Notes: a model not told the origin generated them from the letters alone. A DNA stretch of 64,000 bases from Campylorhamphus procurvoides (GCA_013396655.1 WBMV01008591.1:90265-154264), one strand, 5' to 3'; positions 13,301 through 28,300 are shown, numbered from the stretch's first letter. Numbers and translations are program-made.

Positions 13301-16300
13301 GCCTTTGAGGGGAGCAGTAAAAACAACTAAGAATGCAGTGAGTGCAACTCACTTTCTTATTCTAATTTAAGCTAACTAAACTATTCAAAAAACTAAACCA
13401 AAGACACTATCTGCCCTAGCCATCACAGAAACCTAAAGGGAGAAAGGGAATTATTCTCCTGCCCTTTCTACTGTAATAATCAATGCACAGCAATTAGATA
13501 CTTATTCAACAGCTAAGGCAGTTATTAGCTATGTATTATTACTAATGATTATCACTAGAGAGACAGAAAAACAGCTCAAATTGCTCAAATTGCATTATGA
13601 GCACTTCTGCCAGCTTATCAGGTTAATGTTTGGTGATTTGCATTATTATGAGAATTGATTAAATGAGCATGGCTGAGCCATTTATGTCAAAAGGGCTTCA
13701 CCAGTGTCATTGCTAGCAGACACTGTCTCCTCTGTGCCATGGAAGAGATTTCTAAAATTCAAGAAAATTTCTAAAATTTTATCCTTTAGAAGGTGACTAC
13801 AAACATATAAGTAAGTGTAGCATTTTGAGTTTTCTTACAGTCTTTTTGTTACAGCAGGCAGTTATCCTAAAATACATACAAATAAGAGCTAAGACCCCTA
13901 TAACACTTGTTTTCAAGTACCCTTAGGCAACCAGTGGCTCAATTTGTTAGGACTTCCACTAACCATTCTGATATGCAACATTTATTATATTACCTGTGCT
14001 AATGATATAATTTTACATTTTACAAACGTAGCTTTTTGATAACACTTTGAACATTCCCGATATTATAGTTTCAGATACTCATTTATCTTGAGTTGGACTT
14101 TCTACTTTCCATACAAATTTTACTGGACCTAACAAACAGAAACATATGCAAAATGTACCCCTCTTGAGATGCAGCCAGAGCATAAATACAACATAGAAGT
14201 TGTGATCTCAGTGCATATTTAGCACTAGAAATTAAGGTTTCTTACCAAAAGCAGTAGCTAAGGATGCGTCCAGGGTTCGTTGGCCATCACCAAAAGGAAG
14301 ATCAGTGCGAGTGAAATCTCTGCTTTTGTCATTGTTGTACTTTACCTTTAGGCTAGTTAACTTGGAGAAATCAATACGCAGAGTGCAGCACCCAGTGTAG
14401 ATACTTTGGCCATCCAGAGACTGAAGAAAAATAATTACATTTTCATATTCAAAACACATTGCAGCAGCTATTGCTTTAGGTTTATTTTATTATTGCAGCC
14501 TTTCAGTACTTGAAGTGGCCTCTAAGAAAGACAGGGCCTGTTGCGACAGGACAAGTGGTAATGGTTTTAAACTGAAGGAGGGTCAATTTGAATTAGATAG
14601 GAGAAAGATGTTTTCTACAATGAGGGTGGTGAAACATGGCACAGGTTGCCCAGAGAAGTGATCCATGCCCATTGGACTGGGCTCTGAGAAAACTGATCTA
14701 GTTGAAGATGTCCCTGCTTACTGCATGGGGTTTGGACTGGACTACCTTTAAAGGTCCCTCCCAAGCCAAACCATTGCAAGATTATCTGATTTTCATCTTG
14801 CAATTGTATCCAAACAGTAATTCATCTTCTGCTTTTAAAGTGCTGTTTTCAAATACCAAGCAGACAATTATGCTGCCACTATCCTTACCTAAACATCCTG
14901 TGTAGAGTTCCTATGTAGTCCACTAGTTAGTAAGTATTACATCACCTTGTGCCAACTGGACAAAACAGAGCTTTAAGCATGACATGACTTTCTGTGTTTC
15001 TAAACTTACTTGTTGCCCACTCAACACACAGTATCAGATGCTAGTAGCAATACTAACTTGGAAATTTTTACTGCACAGAATTGACCCTTACATAAGTTGG
15101 TGAGCGGTCTGGAGCATCCTGTGAGGAGCCGCTGAGGGAGATAAGGTTGTTTAGCCTGGAGAAAAGGTGGCTCAAGGGGGGACCTTATTGGTCTCTATAA
15201 CTACTTGAAAGAGACCATAGTGAAGTAGGCATTGGTCTCTTCGCCCATGTAACAAGTGACAGGTCAAGAAGAAATGGTCTCAAGTTTTGTGAGGGGAGAT
15301 TTTGATTGGATATTTGGAAAAATTTCTTCATCAAAAGGGTTATCAAGCATTGGAACATGCTGGGACAGGAAAGTGGTAGAGTGATCATCCCTGGAGGTCT
15401 TTAAAAGATGTGCAGATGTGGCGCTAAGAGATATGGTTTAGGGTGAACTTGGGCAGTGTTAGGTTTATCATTGGACTCAATGACCTCAAGGTTCTTTTCC
15501 GACATAAACCTTTCAGGTTGGCCATGACCTCAGGACCCGGTGTTGGAGATTGCTCAGGAGAAGTGGTGGGTGATTGTTGTGGGTAACTGCCTGCTGCAGA
15601 GGACAGAGGCACCCATCTGCTGACCTGACTGCTGGTCTGAAAAGATCTCTTGTCTGCCAGGGTCTTGAATCACAGATGTCATGGAAAGACTGCTAAGGCT
15701 TTTCCACATATCTGACTATTACTTCCTGCTGCCCTTTTATATGCGAACTAAAGACAGCAAGGGCAACTTGGAAGCTATCAAATGGGATTTCAAAGCTCTG
15801 GGGAAGGTGGTCAATATTGTAGGGACTCAGATCATTTTCTGCTCAATCCTGCCAGTTAAGGTAAATGACAAGAGAAGGATGAGATAGATTCACTAAGTAA
15901 ACAACTGGCTCCAGCACTAGTGTCAGCAACACCATTTTGGTTTGTATAACTATGGAACCCTGTTTGAAGATCTAGAGCTGACTGGGCAAGACAGGATTCA
16001 CCTCACTATATGGGGTACATATGTCTTGGTCAACAGACTAGCCAACCTAGTATGCAAAGTCTTAAACTAGGAAAGATGAGGGAAACAAAGCAAGGTTCCA
16101 GTGAGGATACTTCTGCCAAGTGCACGCAGCCCAGGAACTGTCTACAAGACACAACTGTGTGATATCCTGTTGCACCCCTCCTGGGGAAAGGACAAGCCCT
16201 AATAACATACTGAAGTACCTGTACACTAATGCACATAGTATAGGAAATAAACAGAAACATTTATAGGTCTGTGTGATCTCCGCTTCATTAGTGAGCCATG

Positions 16301-19300
16301 GTGGGACAGCTCACATAACGGGAATGTTGTCGTGAAAGACTATATGACTATATGAAGGCAAGGTGGTGAAGCTGACCTTTCTGTAAGAAAACATCTGGAA
16401 CATATGAAGCTCTGTCTTGAGGTAGATGATGAGCAAGTCGAAGCTTAAGGGTTAGGATTAAAGGGCAGGCTAGCAATGTTGATACTGTTGTGCATGTTTG
16501 CTACAGGCTGCCTGAGCAGGAGAAAGAAGAGGATGAGGCCTTTCACTGACAGCTAGAAGAAGCCTCACAGTCACAGGCCCTAATTACTACAGGGAATTTA
16601 AACCACTCTAACATGTTGGAACAACACCACAGTGGGCAGTGAGGCAGATTGAGACTGGCTGAATAGCAGATGCCAGAGGGAAGAGTCTAGGTAGGTGGAG
16701 GCTTTTCACTGGTGGTGTACCAGAAGGTTCAAAACTTGGCTCAGCAGTGTTGAACTTATCCATCAATGACTTGGATGAAAGGACAGTGGCTTCCTCAGCA
16801 AGTCCACTGTCGACACAAGCTGGAAGGAGTGGCTGACACCCCAGAGGGCTGTGCAGCCCTTCAGAATGACCTTGACAGGTTGAAGAGATGGGCAGAAAAG
16901 AACAATCTGAAATCTGACAAAAGCAAACGCAGGATCCTGCACCTGAGAGGGAATAATCCCATGCACCAGCACAGGCTGGGAGCTGACCTGCTGGTATCAT
17001 GGGGTGCATTAGGAAGAGCACTGTGAGCAGGTCAAAGGAGACGATACTGTCCCTCTACTCAGCCCTGATGAGGCCTCACCTGGAATGCTGTGTCCAGTTC
17101 TGGGCTTCTCAGGACAAGAGAGACATGGAGACCCTAGAGCAGGTCCAGTGGAAGGCAAAAAAGATGACTAGAGGACTGGAACATGTCTTTTACATGTTAG
17201 CAAAGGCTAAGGGAGCTGGGCCTGTTCAGCCTCAAGAGGAGATGACTGAGAGGGGATCTCCTCAATGTCTGTAAATATCTGCAGGGAGGGTGCCAAGAGG
17301 AGGCAGCCAAGCTCTTCTCAGTGGTGCCAAGCAATAGTATCAGAGGCAACAGGCAGAAACTGAAACACAAGAAGTCCCACCTCAATACAAGGAAGAATTT
17401 CTTTAGGGTGTGGGTGTCCAAGCACTGGAACAGATTGCCCAGAGATGTTGTGGAGTTTTCTATGCTGGAGATATTCTAAAGACATCTGGACACAATCCTT
17501 CACTATGTGCTCTAGGGAACACTGCTTGAGAAGGGAGGTTGGACTGGATGACTTCCAATGGTCCCTTCCAGCCTTAACCAATTCTGTGATTCCATAAAAT
17601 CCATCTTTTTAGGAAGAGCTGTGCTCAGAAAAATCACTGAAGTAGTCTTTTCTGCCCATATCAGGCATAAAAAAAACTCATGATGGATGAAGGAAGAAAA
17701 AAAAAAACACTGAAAAGATGCTGGTTTGTCACAGTTATTTAAAATTATTTAGACTGAAATTTTAATTTCTATAAAATCCTTAATAAGGTATAATTAATTA
17801 TAAATACTCTTCTTTAAAAAAGGATATTACTGCTAACAACCAGGCTAAAAACCCAACTACATTTACTAATTTCCAATATATTCTCTATTTCTAAACACAT
17901 GGTTAATTTACTTATTGGAACCAAAGTGCAAGTACAAATAGGTAAATATTTTGAGCCTTTAATGTTGAAGCCAAGAATAAAGTCAAGTTCAATAACAAAA
18001 GGCAAAGGTTCCACTTAAATCTCTCCATTCAAACACTGCTGTCCCTTCTGCAAAAGTCCTTAAGTACTCAGATTTCAAGATTTAATTATAAAAGTGTCCC
18101 TCAATGAGAAAATTAATTAACAATATTTTTTAGAAATCAAAGTATTTAGCTATTATGAGGAAACTTTTAGAATAACTTGTTTAGATAAAAAATGTACTCA
18201 GTATTTTCAAAAAAAGAGTACCTACTGCTGCCCAAAGTGGAGAACATAGGTGGTGCCTCTATGATAACATGTTTAAGAAAGGGCAAAAAACCATGGTGCA
18301 ACAGCTGAGAAATGAATGAGACATGAAAAAAAAAAAAGTGGGAGAAACAACCCTATCAATGTCACAGTCACAGAAGAAGGGGGAGGAGAAGGTGGTCCAG
18401 CACTGGAGCAGAAATTCCCCTGGAGATGGGCTGATCCCTGCAGCCCATGGAAATCCACTGTGAAACAGGTATTTCTCCACTTGCAGCCTGTGGGATGGTG
18501 TACTAGGCTGCTTGGCCTGAGTGAGGGTAACCAGCTTTAACTTTATCGTATTTGCAAAAGTTACCAGTCATGCATGGAGAAGGGAGTCATGCTGTTTTTG
18601 GTGTTGAAGGATACTGAGACCAGCCTGACTCATCAATTCCTAAGTTAAACAATGTTCCCTGACAGAAACTGGCACCAGTGAGGATGTGGTGTACAAAGTA
18701 CCTCATAAAGGAACAAACAAGTGATCCAACTGATATTTTATCTGAGGCTGCTGAGCTGGCACAGCTGGCCTGGAGACATCTGACTGACAATCAATGACTA
18801 TACTACAAAAGCCCAGTCCCACTTTTTAACAGCAGGGTCTTCTAACACAGCCCTTCTAGAAGCATGCATGTAGATTCTTCTCCTGGGTGCAGATGCCCCT
18901 CAAAGTTGCTCTTGGAGGCTGAGGAAAATGTATTTGCCCTCAGCTGTTGCTACTTAGTAATTTTTTTGCTAGCTTCAGTATATCATTGCTTCAATATTGT
19001 TTAAAAAAATAGTGCACTGTATTATTAGATATATCTACACTGTGTGCTAAATAATTCTGATTAAAGGATTTTAATCTTATTATTAGCATTATCATTATCC
19101 ATTTAAATAATCTTATTAATATAAATATATTTGTTTTGCCATCCTTAATCCAGTGGAACAAAGTTGTATAAAGGCTCAATTACACCTATATAATTCTTTA
19201 AACATAAACTACTAAGTATGGGGCTAAGGTTGGATCCAGCTGCATTTAGACTCCTCTCTGAGGGGTTTAGAAAGCAAGTGAGATCTTTCCTGCACCTCGT

Positions 19301-22300
19301 AACACAACAGGAAGGTCTCCCTGACAAATCTTGTCCAAAGCTTCCATTCTGCCCATGACAGATCAGCCCACACTGGAGTAGTTAGGGAAGGACTGGATCC
19401 TGGCAGAAGAACCCAAGCTGAAGCAGAGGAACAATGTGAGGAGGAAGGAGCAGCAGAAACAAAGTGCTATGGACTGACCACAGTCTCTGTTCCCTATCCT
19501 CCTGCATTGTTCAGTGGGAGGAGGTTGCAGACAGAGTGAAGTTGACCTGTGAAGAAGGAATGAGGGTGTGGGAAAGCTGTTTTTACTTTTGTTTTTGTTC
19601 CTTACTTATCCTAAGTTGAGTCTGTATGCCTATGACAGTAACTGTTGAAAAACCTCCCTGCCCTATCTTGACTCACAGGCTTTTTCACCTCTATTTTTTT
19701 GTCCCTGTCCTCCTGAGGGAGGGGAAGGGAAAGAGCAGCTTGGTGGGTTCTTGACAGCCAGATGAAGTTAACCCACCACAGAAAACACATCTGAGTAGGC
19801 AAACTTTTCTTCATCAGTGAGAATATGCATTTTAAAAGTCAGGGTACAGTTTGTTTGAAATTAAGAAGTTTAAGATGGAAGTATTGGTTATTGTAAATTT
19901 CTCACTGCAATTCAAGCAAGTAAAACATGTAATATTCATGTAACTTGGCCTTTAGCTACACTACTCTTAGCACTGAACCTTATTGAAAGTATTCCATTTT
20001 GTTTGACAGGCAAACCTTTTTGGTCAGCTACAGTTACCATCACTCATCAATACTGACAGTTCCAAGTTTTGTTTAGGTAGACTGGAGACATGGACAGAGC
20101 AAAACCTTCTGAAATTCGACAAAGGCAAATGCAGGATTCTGCACCTGAGGAGGAATAAACCCCTGCACCAGCACACGCTGGGAGCTACTGGAAGGCAGCT
20201 CTGTGAAGAAGGACCTCCAGGTTCTGGTGAACAAGAAGGTGTTCATGAGCCAGCAGTGTGTCCTTCTGACCAAGCAGGCCAACAGTATCTTAGGGCATGC
20301 TAGGAAGAGCACTGACAGCAGGTTGAGGGAGCTGATCCAGCTTCTCTGCTCAGCCCTGGTGAGGCCTCACCTGGAGTGCTGTGTCCAATTCTGGACTCCT
20401 TAGTACAAGAGGAATATGAAGCCCCAGAAGTGGGTCCAGCATAGCGCTAACAAAGATGAGGGGACTGGAGCATCTCTCTTAGAAAGAAAAGCAGAGGGAG
20501 TTGGGCCTGTTCAGCCTTGAGAAGACTGAGAGGGGATCTTAATGATTTTTGTTTTGCTAGACTTATGCAGGTCTTGGGTGTATGCTATACATTTATTTGC
20601 AGTTTGATAATAGAGTGCTGTCCTCTTAACTAATGAGGGATGTTATTCATTCACAATGTTATTCATGTGCATCAAGAGTGTTAGAAACAGCTGAGAAATC
20701 AAAGTTAATGGCCAAGATATTCCTAATGTTCCCTCTCTACCAGAGAGAGGAAAAAAACCCCAAGCAAACAAAAAAATCAAGTTGAATATACAACACTTAC
20801 CATTTTGGCATAATATGCATTTGATGCATCAGCATATTGAAGCAAAGCTTGGAATTTATTGTTCTTAGTGAACATGACANTTAGTACAAGAGGAATATGA
20901 AGCCCCAGAAGTGGGTCCAGCATAGCGCTAACAAAGATGAGGGGACTGGAGCATCTCTCTTAGAAAGAAAAGCAGAGGGAGTTGGGCCTGTTCAGCCTTG
21001 AGAAGACTGAGAGGGGATCTTAATGATTTTTGTTTTGCTAGACTTATGCAGGTCTTGGGTGTATGCTATACATTTATTTGCAGTTTGATAATAGAGCGCT
21101 GTCCTCTTAACTAATGAGGGATGTTATTCATTCACAATGTTATTCATGTGCATCAAGAGTGTTAGAAACAGCTGAGAAATCAAAGTTAATGGCCAAGATA
21201 TTCCTAATGTTCCCTCTCTACCAGAGAGAGGAAAAAAACCCCAAGCAAACAAAAAAATCAAGTTGAATATACAACACTTACCATTTTGGCATAATATGCA
21301 TTTGATGCATCAGCATATTGAAGCAAAGCTTGGAATTTATTGTTCTTAGTGAACATGACAATCTTCAAGACGTATCCAAATTTAGAGAAAATCTGTTAAG
21401 GAAAAAGCATGGACTTTCAGATACAACAAAAAATTCATGCACTCTGAAAACTAGCATTTAATATTTCAAATAAATTTCTGAAAAATATTTCTGTTGTGAA
21501 AGCTAAACAAAAACTGAGTGAACTCAGAATTTTGTTTGAGGTTAAAAAAATTGTGTAAAAAAGAGGCTACAAAAGATGGGAAAGAAGGATAAAATTCCCT
21601 TAAAGATTTAGCAATAACTGATCAACTATGAGGAGGGAAGGTCTGGCCAAACAGGCATTTGTCCCACGACTGCAGAGAAATTGTGGATAATGAATCGGAG
21701 TTGGGATTTGACAAATAGATCTTCTCAAGTCACAGAACTATAGAATATGCTGAGTTGGAAAGGACCCATCAGGATCATCAACTCCTGTCTCTATGTATGA
21801 CACCCCAACAATCACACCATGTTCCTAAGAGCACTGTCCAAACACTTCTTGAATTGCTAGGCTAGGTGCTGTGACCAATTCCACGGGGAGCTCTTCCACT
21901 GCTCAACTACTCTGAGAGAAAAACTTTTTTGTGACATCTAACCTTAACCTCCCCAACTCAGATTCATGCTGCTTCCTCAAGTCCTGTCACCAGTCACAAG
22001 CATGAAGAGATCTGTACCTGCCCCTCCAGTTCCCCTTATGAAGATGTTGAAGACAGCAATGAGGTCTCCCCTCAGTTTCCTCTTCTCCAGGCTCAACAGA
22101 ACAAGTGACCTCAGCCGTTCTTCTTGTGGCTTCCCCTCCAGACACCCCATTGTCCTCATGGCCCTCCTTTGGACATTCTAAGAGCTTAATGTATTTTTTG
22201 TATTGTGGTGCCCAAAACTGCACACAATATTCAAGGTGAGACTGCCCCAGTGCAGAGCAGAGTGGGGCAATCCCCTCCCTTGCCCGGCTGGTGATGCTTT

Positions 22301-25300
22301 GCCTGATGCCCCCCAGGACACGGCTGNNNNNNNNNNNNNNNNNNNNNNNNNNNNNNNCACTGCTTGCTCGTATTTGACTTGCCATCGATCAGGAACCCTA
22401 GGGCCCTTTCTGTGGCACTGCTTTCCTGCATCTCAGTCCCTAGTCCATACACACAACCAAAGTTGCCCTGTCCCAGGTGCAGAATCCAGCCCTTGCCTTT
22501 GTCAAACTTCATACAGTTGGTGATTGCCCAGCTACCTGATTTGTCAAGGTCTCTTTTGGCGGGCATCTCTGCTCTCAAGGGAGTTGACAGTTTCTCCCAA
22601 TGTAGTGTCAGCAAATGTCCTTAGCAATCCTTCAAGTCTTGCATTCAAGTTATTAATGAAGATGTTGAAGAGAACTGGATTGAGGACACAGCCCTGCAGA
22701 ACCCTATTAATGACAGATTGCCAGTCAGATGTCACCCCCATCACTATAAGTCTTAGTGCCTCAACTGTGAGCCAGTTGCACACCCACTGCATAACACAGT
22801 TATGCAGCTGTGTGCTGGACATTTTGTCCAGAAGGACATTCTGAGAGACAGTATCAAAAGCATTACTGAAGTCCAAAAAGATTATATCAACTGACTTTCC
22901 TTGGTCAGCTAGGTGGATTACCCTGTCATAGAAGGAAATCAGATTTGGCAACAGGACTTTCTTCTTACAAAGTCATGCTGGCTGTAACTAATGACTGTAT
23001 TGTCCTCCAGGTGTCTTTCTGTGCCTCTCAGAATCTTTTCCATGATTTCAACCGGCACTGAAGTGAGATTGACAGGCCTGTCACTTCTGGTGTCCTCCTT
23101 CTCGCCCTTCTTGAAAGCTGAGACAAAGTTTGCCAGCTTCCAGTCATCTGGGACCTAACTGGATTCCCAAGTCTGCTCAAAAATCATTGGGAGAGGTTTT
23201 GCAACTACATCAGCCAGCTCTTTGAGGATTCTGGGATGAATCAGGCTCCATAGACTTGTAGGGATTCAGCTGGAACAGCAGATCGCACAAAAGTTCAGGT
23301 CAACTGGGAGTTGATCATTCTCACAGTTGTGGTCCTTCAGCTCAGGGCGACGAGACACCATTGGTCTGTCATCCGTGTTGAAGACAGAGGCAAAGAAAGC
23401 ATTATACACCTCTGCCTTGTCTCTGGCCTTGTTTGTGAGGTGAGCATCCTCATCCTGTAATGTCCCAAAGATATTTCTACACTGCCTTTTGACATTAACT
23501 TGAAAAATCTCTTTTTATTGTCCTTCACATTTCTGGCCAGCTGCAACTCTAACTGAGCTTTGGCTGCATGAATTTTCTACCTACAGTGGCAACCAGCATC
23601 TCTCTTCTTCCCACATCAGTTGACATTGCTTCCACTAGGCATACATCTTCCTTTTTTGCCATATTTACAAGAGAAGATCCGTGCTCAGCTAAGCTGGCTT
23701 TCTACCTTGCCTGCTTGACTTCTGATGTTTGGGAATTCCCTGCTCGTGTGCTCTTAGGAGGTGATATTTGAGAAATGACCAGCACTGATGGATCCCAGCA
23801 TCTGCAAAAACATTTTCCCAGGTGACTTTAACCTCCAAGTCCCTGAGCAGCTTGAAGTCTGCTCTCCTTGTGTCCAGAGACAAGGTTTTGCTGGCACTTC
23901 TCCTTTTGTCAACAGAGATTTTAAACTCAATTCCTTAGTGGTCGCTGTGGCCAAGATCTCCACTGCCCTCACAAGATCCACTCTGTTGACAAGTAGCAGA
24001 TCCTGGGGGGCATCTTTCTGAGTTCGCTCCCTAAGGACCTGCTCCATAAAGCTGTCATCCAGATTTTTCAGGAANTGCCATATTTACAAGAGAAGATCCG
24101 TGCTCAGCTAAGCTGGCTTTCTACCTTGCCTGCTTGACTTCTGATGTTTGGGAATTCCCTGCTCGTGTGCTCTTAGGAGGTGATATTTGAGAAATGACCA
24201 GCACTGATGGATCCCAGCATCTGCAAAAACATTTTCCCAGGTGACTTTAACCTCCAAGTCCCTGAGCAGCTTGAAGTCTGCTCTCCTTGTGTCCAGAGAC
24301 AAGGTTTTGCTGGCACTTCTCCTTTTGTCAACAGAGATTTTAAACTCAATTCCTTAGTGGTCGCTGTGGCCAAGATCTCCACTGCCCTCACAAGATCCAC
24401 TCTGTTGACAAGTAGCAGATCCTGGGGGGCATCTTTCTGAGTTCGCTCCCTAAGGACCTGCTCCATAAAGCTGTCATCCAGATTTTTCAGGAATCTTCTG
24501 GCCTGGGTTGTACTAGCTGTGTGATGTTTTCAGTTGTTTCTAGCAAGTTGAAGTCCCCCAGAAGGACACAGGCAGTTGACTTTGAAGTGTCCCTTAGCTC
24601 CTCAAAGAATAATTCATTGGCATCATTGTCCTGCCCAGGAGGTCTACAGCAGACACCCACAGTGACATCTGGACTATTTGTTTGCCCTTTGATTCCTACC
24701 CAGAGGCTCTCAACTGTGCCATTGCCAACTCCATACATTCTAAGTCTTCTTTTACATACAGTGCTACCCCTTCACCTCTTTGCCCTGCCGGTCCCTCCTG
24801 AAAAGCCTGGAACCATTCAACATGGCGCTCCAGTCACAGGTCTCATCCCACCAGGTTTCACATATACCAGTGATGCCAAATCTCTGGGACTGGACCACAG
24901 TTTCCAGTTCCTCTTTGTTCCTCTTGCTGCTGGCTTTGGTGAAGAAACCTTTCAGGTGTGGTACATTGTAGCCAACACATCATGAAGCAGATGGAAGGAT
25001 CCCATTAGTGCTTGTTTCCCAGTTTTGTCACACCATCCCACTGCTCATCACTGGCAAGCCTGGTATTTTCCCTTCTGCCATCTCAAGCTAGTTTAAAGCT
25101 CTATCAACGAGCTCCACTAGCTCCTCNAGACACCCACAGTGACATCTGGACTATTTGTTTGCCCTTTGATTCCTACCCAGAGGCTCTCAACTGTGCCATT
25201 GCCAACTCCATACATTCTAAGTCTTCTTTTACATACAGTGCTACCCCTTCACCTCTTTCCCCTGCCGGGCCCTCCTGAAAAGCCTGGAACCATTCAACAT

Positions 25301-28300
25301 GGCGCTTCAGTCACAGGTCTCATCCCACCAGGTTTCACATATACCAGTGATGCCAAATCTCTGGGACTGGACCACAGTTTCCAGTTCCTCTTTGTTCCTC
25401 TTGCTGCTGGCTTTGGTGAAGAAACCTTTCAGGTGTGGTACATTGTAGCCAACACATCATGAAGCAGATGGAAGGATCCCATTAGTGCTTGTTTCCCAGT
25501 TTTGTCACACCATCCCACTGCTCATCACTGGCAAGCCTGGTATTTTCCCTTCTGCCATCNAGACCCCCACAGGGACATCTGGACTATTTTTTTGCCCTTT
25601 GATTCCTACCCAGAGGCTCTCAACTGTGCCATTGCCAACTCCATACATTCTAAGTCTTCTTTTACATACAGTGCTACCCCTTCACCTCTTTGCCCTGCCG
25701 GTCCCTCCTGAAAAGCCTGGAACCATTCAACATGGCGCTCCAGTCACAGGTCTCATCCCACCAGGTTTCACATATACCAGTGATGCCAAATCTCTGGGAC
25801 TGGACCACAGTTTCCAGTTCCTCTTTGTTCCTCTTGCTGCTGGCTTTGGTGAAGAAACCTTTCAGGTGTGGTACATTGTAGCCAACACATCATGAAGCAG
25901 ATGGAAGGATCCCATTAGTGCTTGTTTCCCAGTTTTGTCACACCATCCCACTGCTCATCACTGGCAAGCCTGGTATTTTCCCTTCTGCCATCTCAAGCTA
26001 GTTTAAAGCTCTATCAACGAGCTCCACTAGCTCCTCTTTTTCTACTCTGAGATAGGTACACCTGGTCAGGCATCAGTAGGCCAGGTGTTGAGTAGATCAT
26101 CTCACTGTCAAAACCCACACAATTTTTCCAATTTCATCACTCTCAGAGCCATGCATTGACCTAATAGGTCTGTCAATCAGGTCAATTTTGCTAGGTCCAT
26201 CAATATCATTCCTTGTTATTGGAAGTCATTTGACATGGGAACTGCAAACTGCCTTTAAAGTATCCACCTTTACATTCTGTACTTCAAACAAATTCTGCAA
26301 AGTTGTTAACTGAAAATACAATTTAAATAGGTGATGTGCTTACAAAGATCCGTGGTCCAAACTAGAAGACAAAGAAGAAAGAAGCAAGACAAAGACCTAG
26401 GCTGGAACTTACATACTTTACAATCAAATGGGATTTGATTTATTGCAAATGCAAACTTTGCAGAAATATTTTAAAAGGTTGAAATTAAATATATATATAC
26501 ACTCAAAATGAGAGCATGCCCTACGTGAAGATGTCTATACAAAAGCAGAGCCACAAAGAGTGAGGACAAAATTAAAGACAAGACATCTCATCCAAGTACA
26601 GAAAAACTATGTCCCAGTTAACAGTCAAAGAGGAATGATGAGTTTGGAAAATACTAACAGTTTTTTAACAAATTGTTAGAATCAATGCAAAGACAGGAAA
26701 GCAAAAACCCCTGAAAAGTATTAAATGCAATGGAAAGAAAGGTCATAGACAAGGATCTTTTGCAAGCCTCAGACCTATAATTACTAGTACTGTCCCAACA
26801 CTTTGCGTCCAGTTTTTCAATCTCTCAGAAACAAGATTATAAAGCTGCAGTCATTAAAAAATGGAACAGAAGCCTTTCCACAGCAATTTAAAATTAGCCA
26901 TTGATTTCCTGTTCATAAAGGACTTCCTCTTAAGAAAGGCCTAAATACAGCTTCTTAACATATGGTTTTCCATTTTTATCCAGAAGACTAAATAGATCTT
27001 TTTAAGGTAATGAAATTCAATGTATTCCTGCTTGGTTTTTAACCTAAACACACAGTATATTTCAATTCTGTTTCTGCAAAGATAACACTGAGTATTCTAT
27101 TGCTTATGATAGAGATTTAAGGTGAATTATTATTTAAAAAGCTAATTTCTTAACAAGCAATTATAACTTACAAAATACAATTGACGTTTTGTATGATAGC
27201 TTGCCTACTAGTGTTTCATATGATGTTAAACTTGACAGTGAAAATTTTCATTTCCATTAACGTTACCAAACTTAAAGCAAGGTTAGATTGGGCACAAAGT
27301 GCTTCTCTAATTAGAGAGGATTACCCCCTGTTAAGAACTGCAAATCAGATTCCTTTTCAAATATTGCTAAATTTTCCAGACCAGTTACAAAGTAGCTGAA
27401 TGAGGTTCACTGGACAGTTCAGAGACTGAAAATACAGTTCTGCTGCACTGATGTAAACTTCAATCAAATTAAACTAACATGAACTTCCTCTTTGCTGTTG
27501 CACTATTAAAACTAGAACAGTTTCCACAAGCACAGAAGCTTGTTCTCACGTTATTCTGAGTGCACTAGTAATCCTAAGCAGTTGAGACAGTATTTGAACA
27601 AATTCAGTTATGAGTGAACAACACTCAAAAATACAAAAAAAAGTTTACATTAGGCAAATTGCTCCATCAAAGCAACAACTACCATACTAGTTACCCAGAA
27701 TGATGGTGGAGAGAAACAGAGAAAGAGAAAATTTAAAGAGATAAGAGGAAAAACAAAGCGTTGCTAACAATCATCTATTGTTTGAGATCATAGCAAAACA
27801 GGAAAAAAAAATCTTCCTTGACTGCAGGTTCTTGTAAAATTGTCTCAATTATTTTAAATCACATTAGTTTGAGAAACTCATACTTGGGGCATGGTTTTTC
27901 CTGCATAAATTTACTAGTAATTAAAAAAGCTTTGCAATATCTGCAAAAGTACCAACAAATCCTTTGGACACAAAAAGTGGCCTCATAAAGCTATTCTTTT
28001 TGAACTTACAGCTCTCAACAGCATAGTCCAAATACCTAGTAGAAGTTACACTAATGTCTTTCATAGCTATAGCCTCCCATTATTCTAGGCTTTCAGAGGT
28101 AGTTAAATGTCATTCTAACAATCAATGAATAATCAAAAACATTCGTCGGAAAACTTACATTAAATTATAAAAGTGAACATAAACCTCTAAAATACAATAG
28201 AAGTTACTCTGTACTAAGAGTGCTAAAATATGGATCCACAAATCCATAACAATCAGTATTTCACTACTTCATCATTGGGGTATAAACTGTAAGTAACAGT

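Larger units (their letters stand above)
21725..26050 (-). mobile_element. CR1 LINE, minus strand, near full-length but interrupted by assembly duplications
   Basis: Large CR1 copy antisense to the plus strand, so sense with PTBP3. Its 3' end is at about 21725 (cacagaactatagaat). Minus-strand frames show an RT block around 22950-22545 ([20 protein letters not shown], an LFNIFIN motif, FADTT for FADD), the linker region around 24050-23690, and the endonuclease around 24740-24490 ([26 protein letters not shown]), with its N-terminal part reaching about 25950. Positions 22327-22357 are 31 unknown bases. Single-N joins at 24075, 25127 and 25560 repeat parts of it, so the true length is nearer 3.2-3.4 kb. 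Many stops; inactive. Confidence 0.9.

Noticed and set aside
16608..17021. 137-codon minus-strand open frame
   Set aside because: Antisense of a CR1 copy; it spans its degraded RT-to-linker region.
20801..20879. Second RRM2 exon as a mutually exclusive exon of PTBP3
   Set aside because: Identical sequence cut at a single N with identical flanks; an unmerged contig overlap explains it better.
24521..25895. Plus-strand open frames of 107-154 codons repeated several times
   Set aside because: They are the antisense of the CR1 endonuclease region and repeat only because of the assembly joins.
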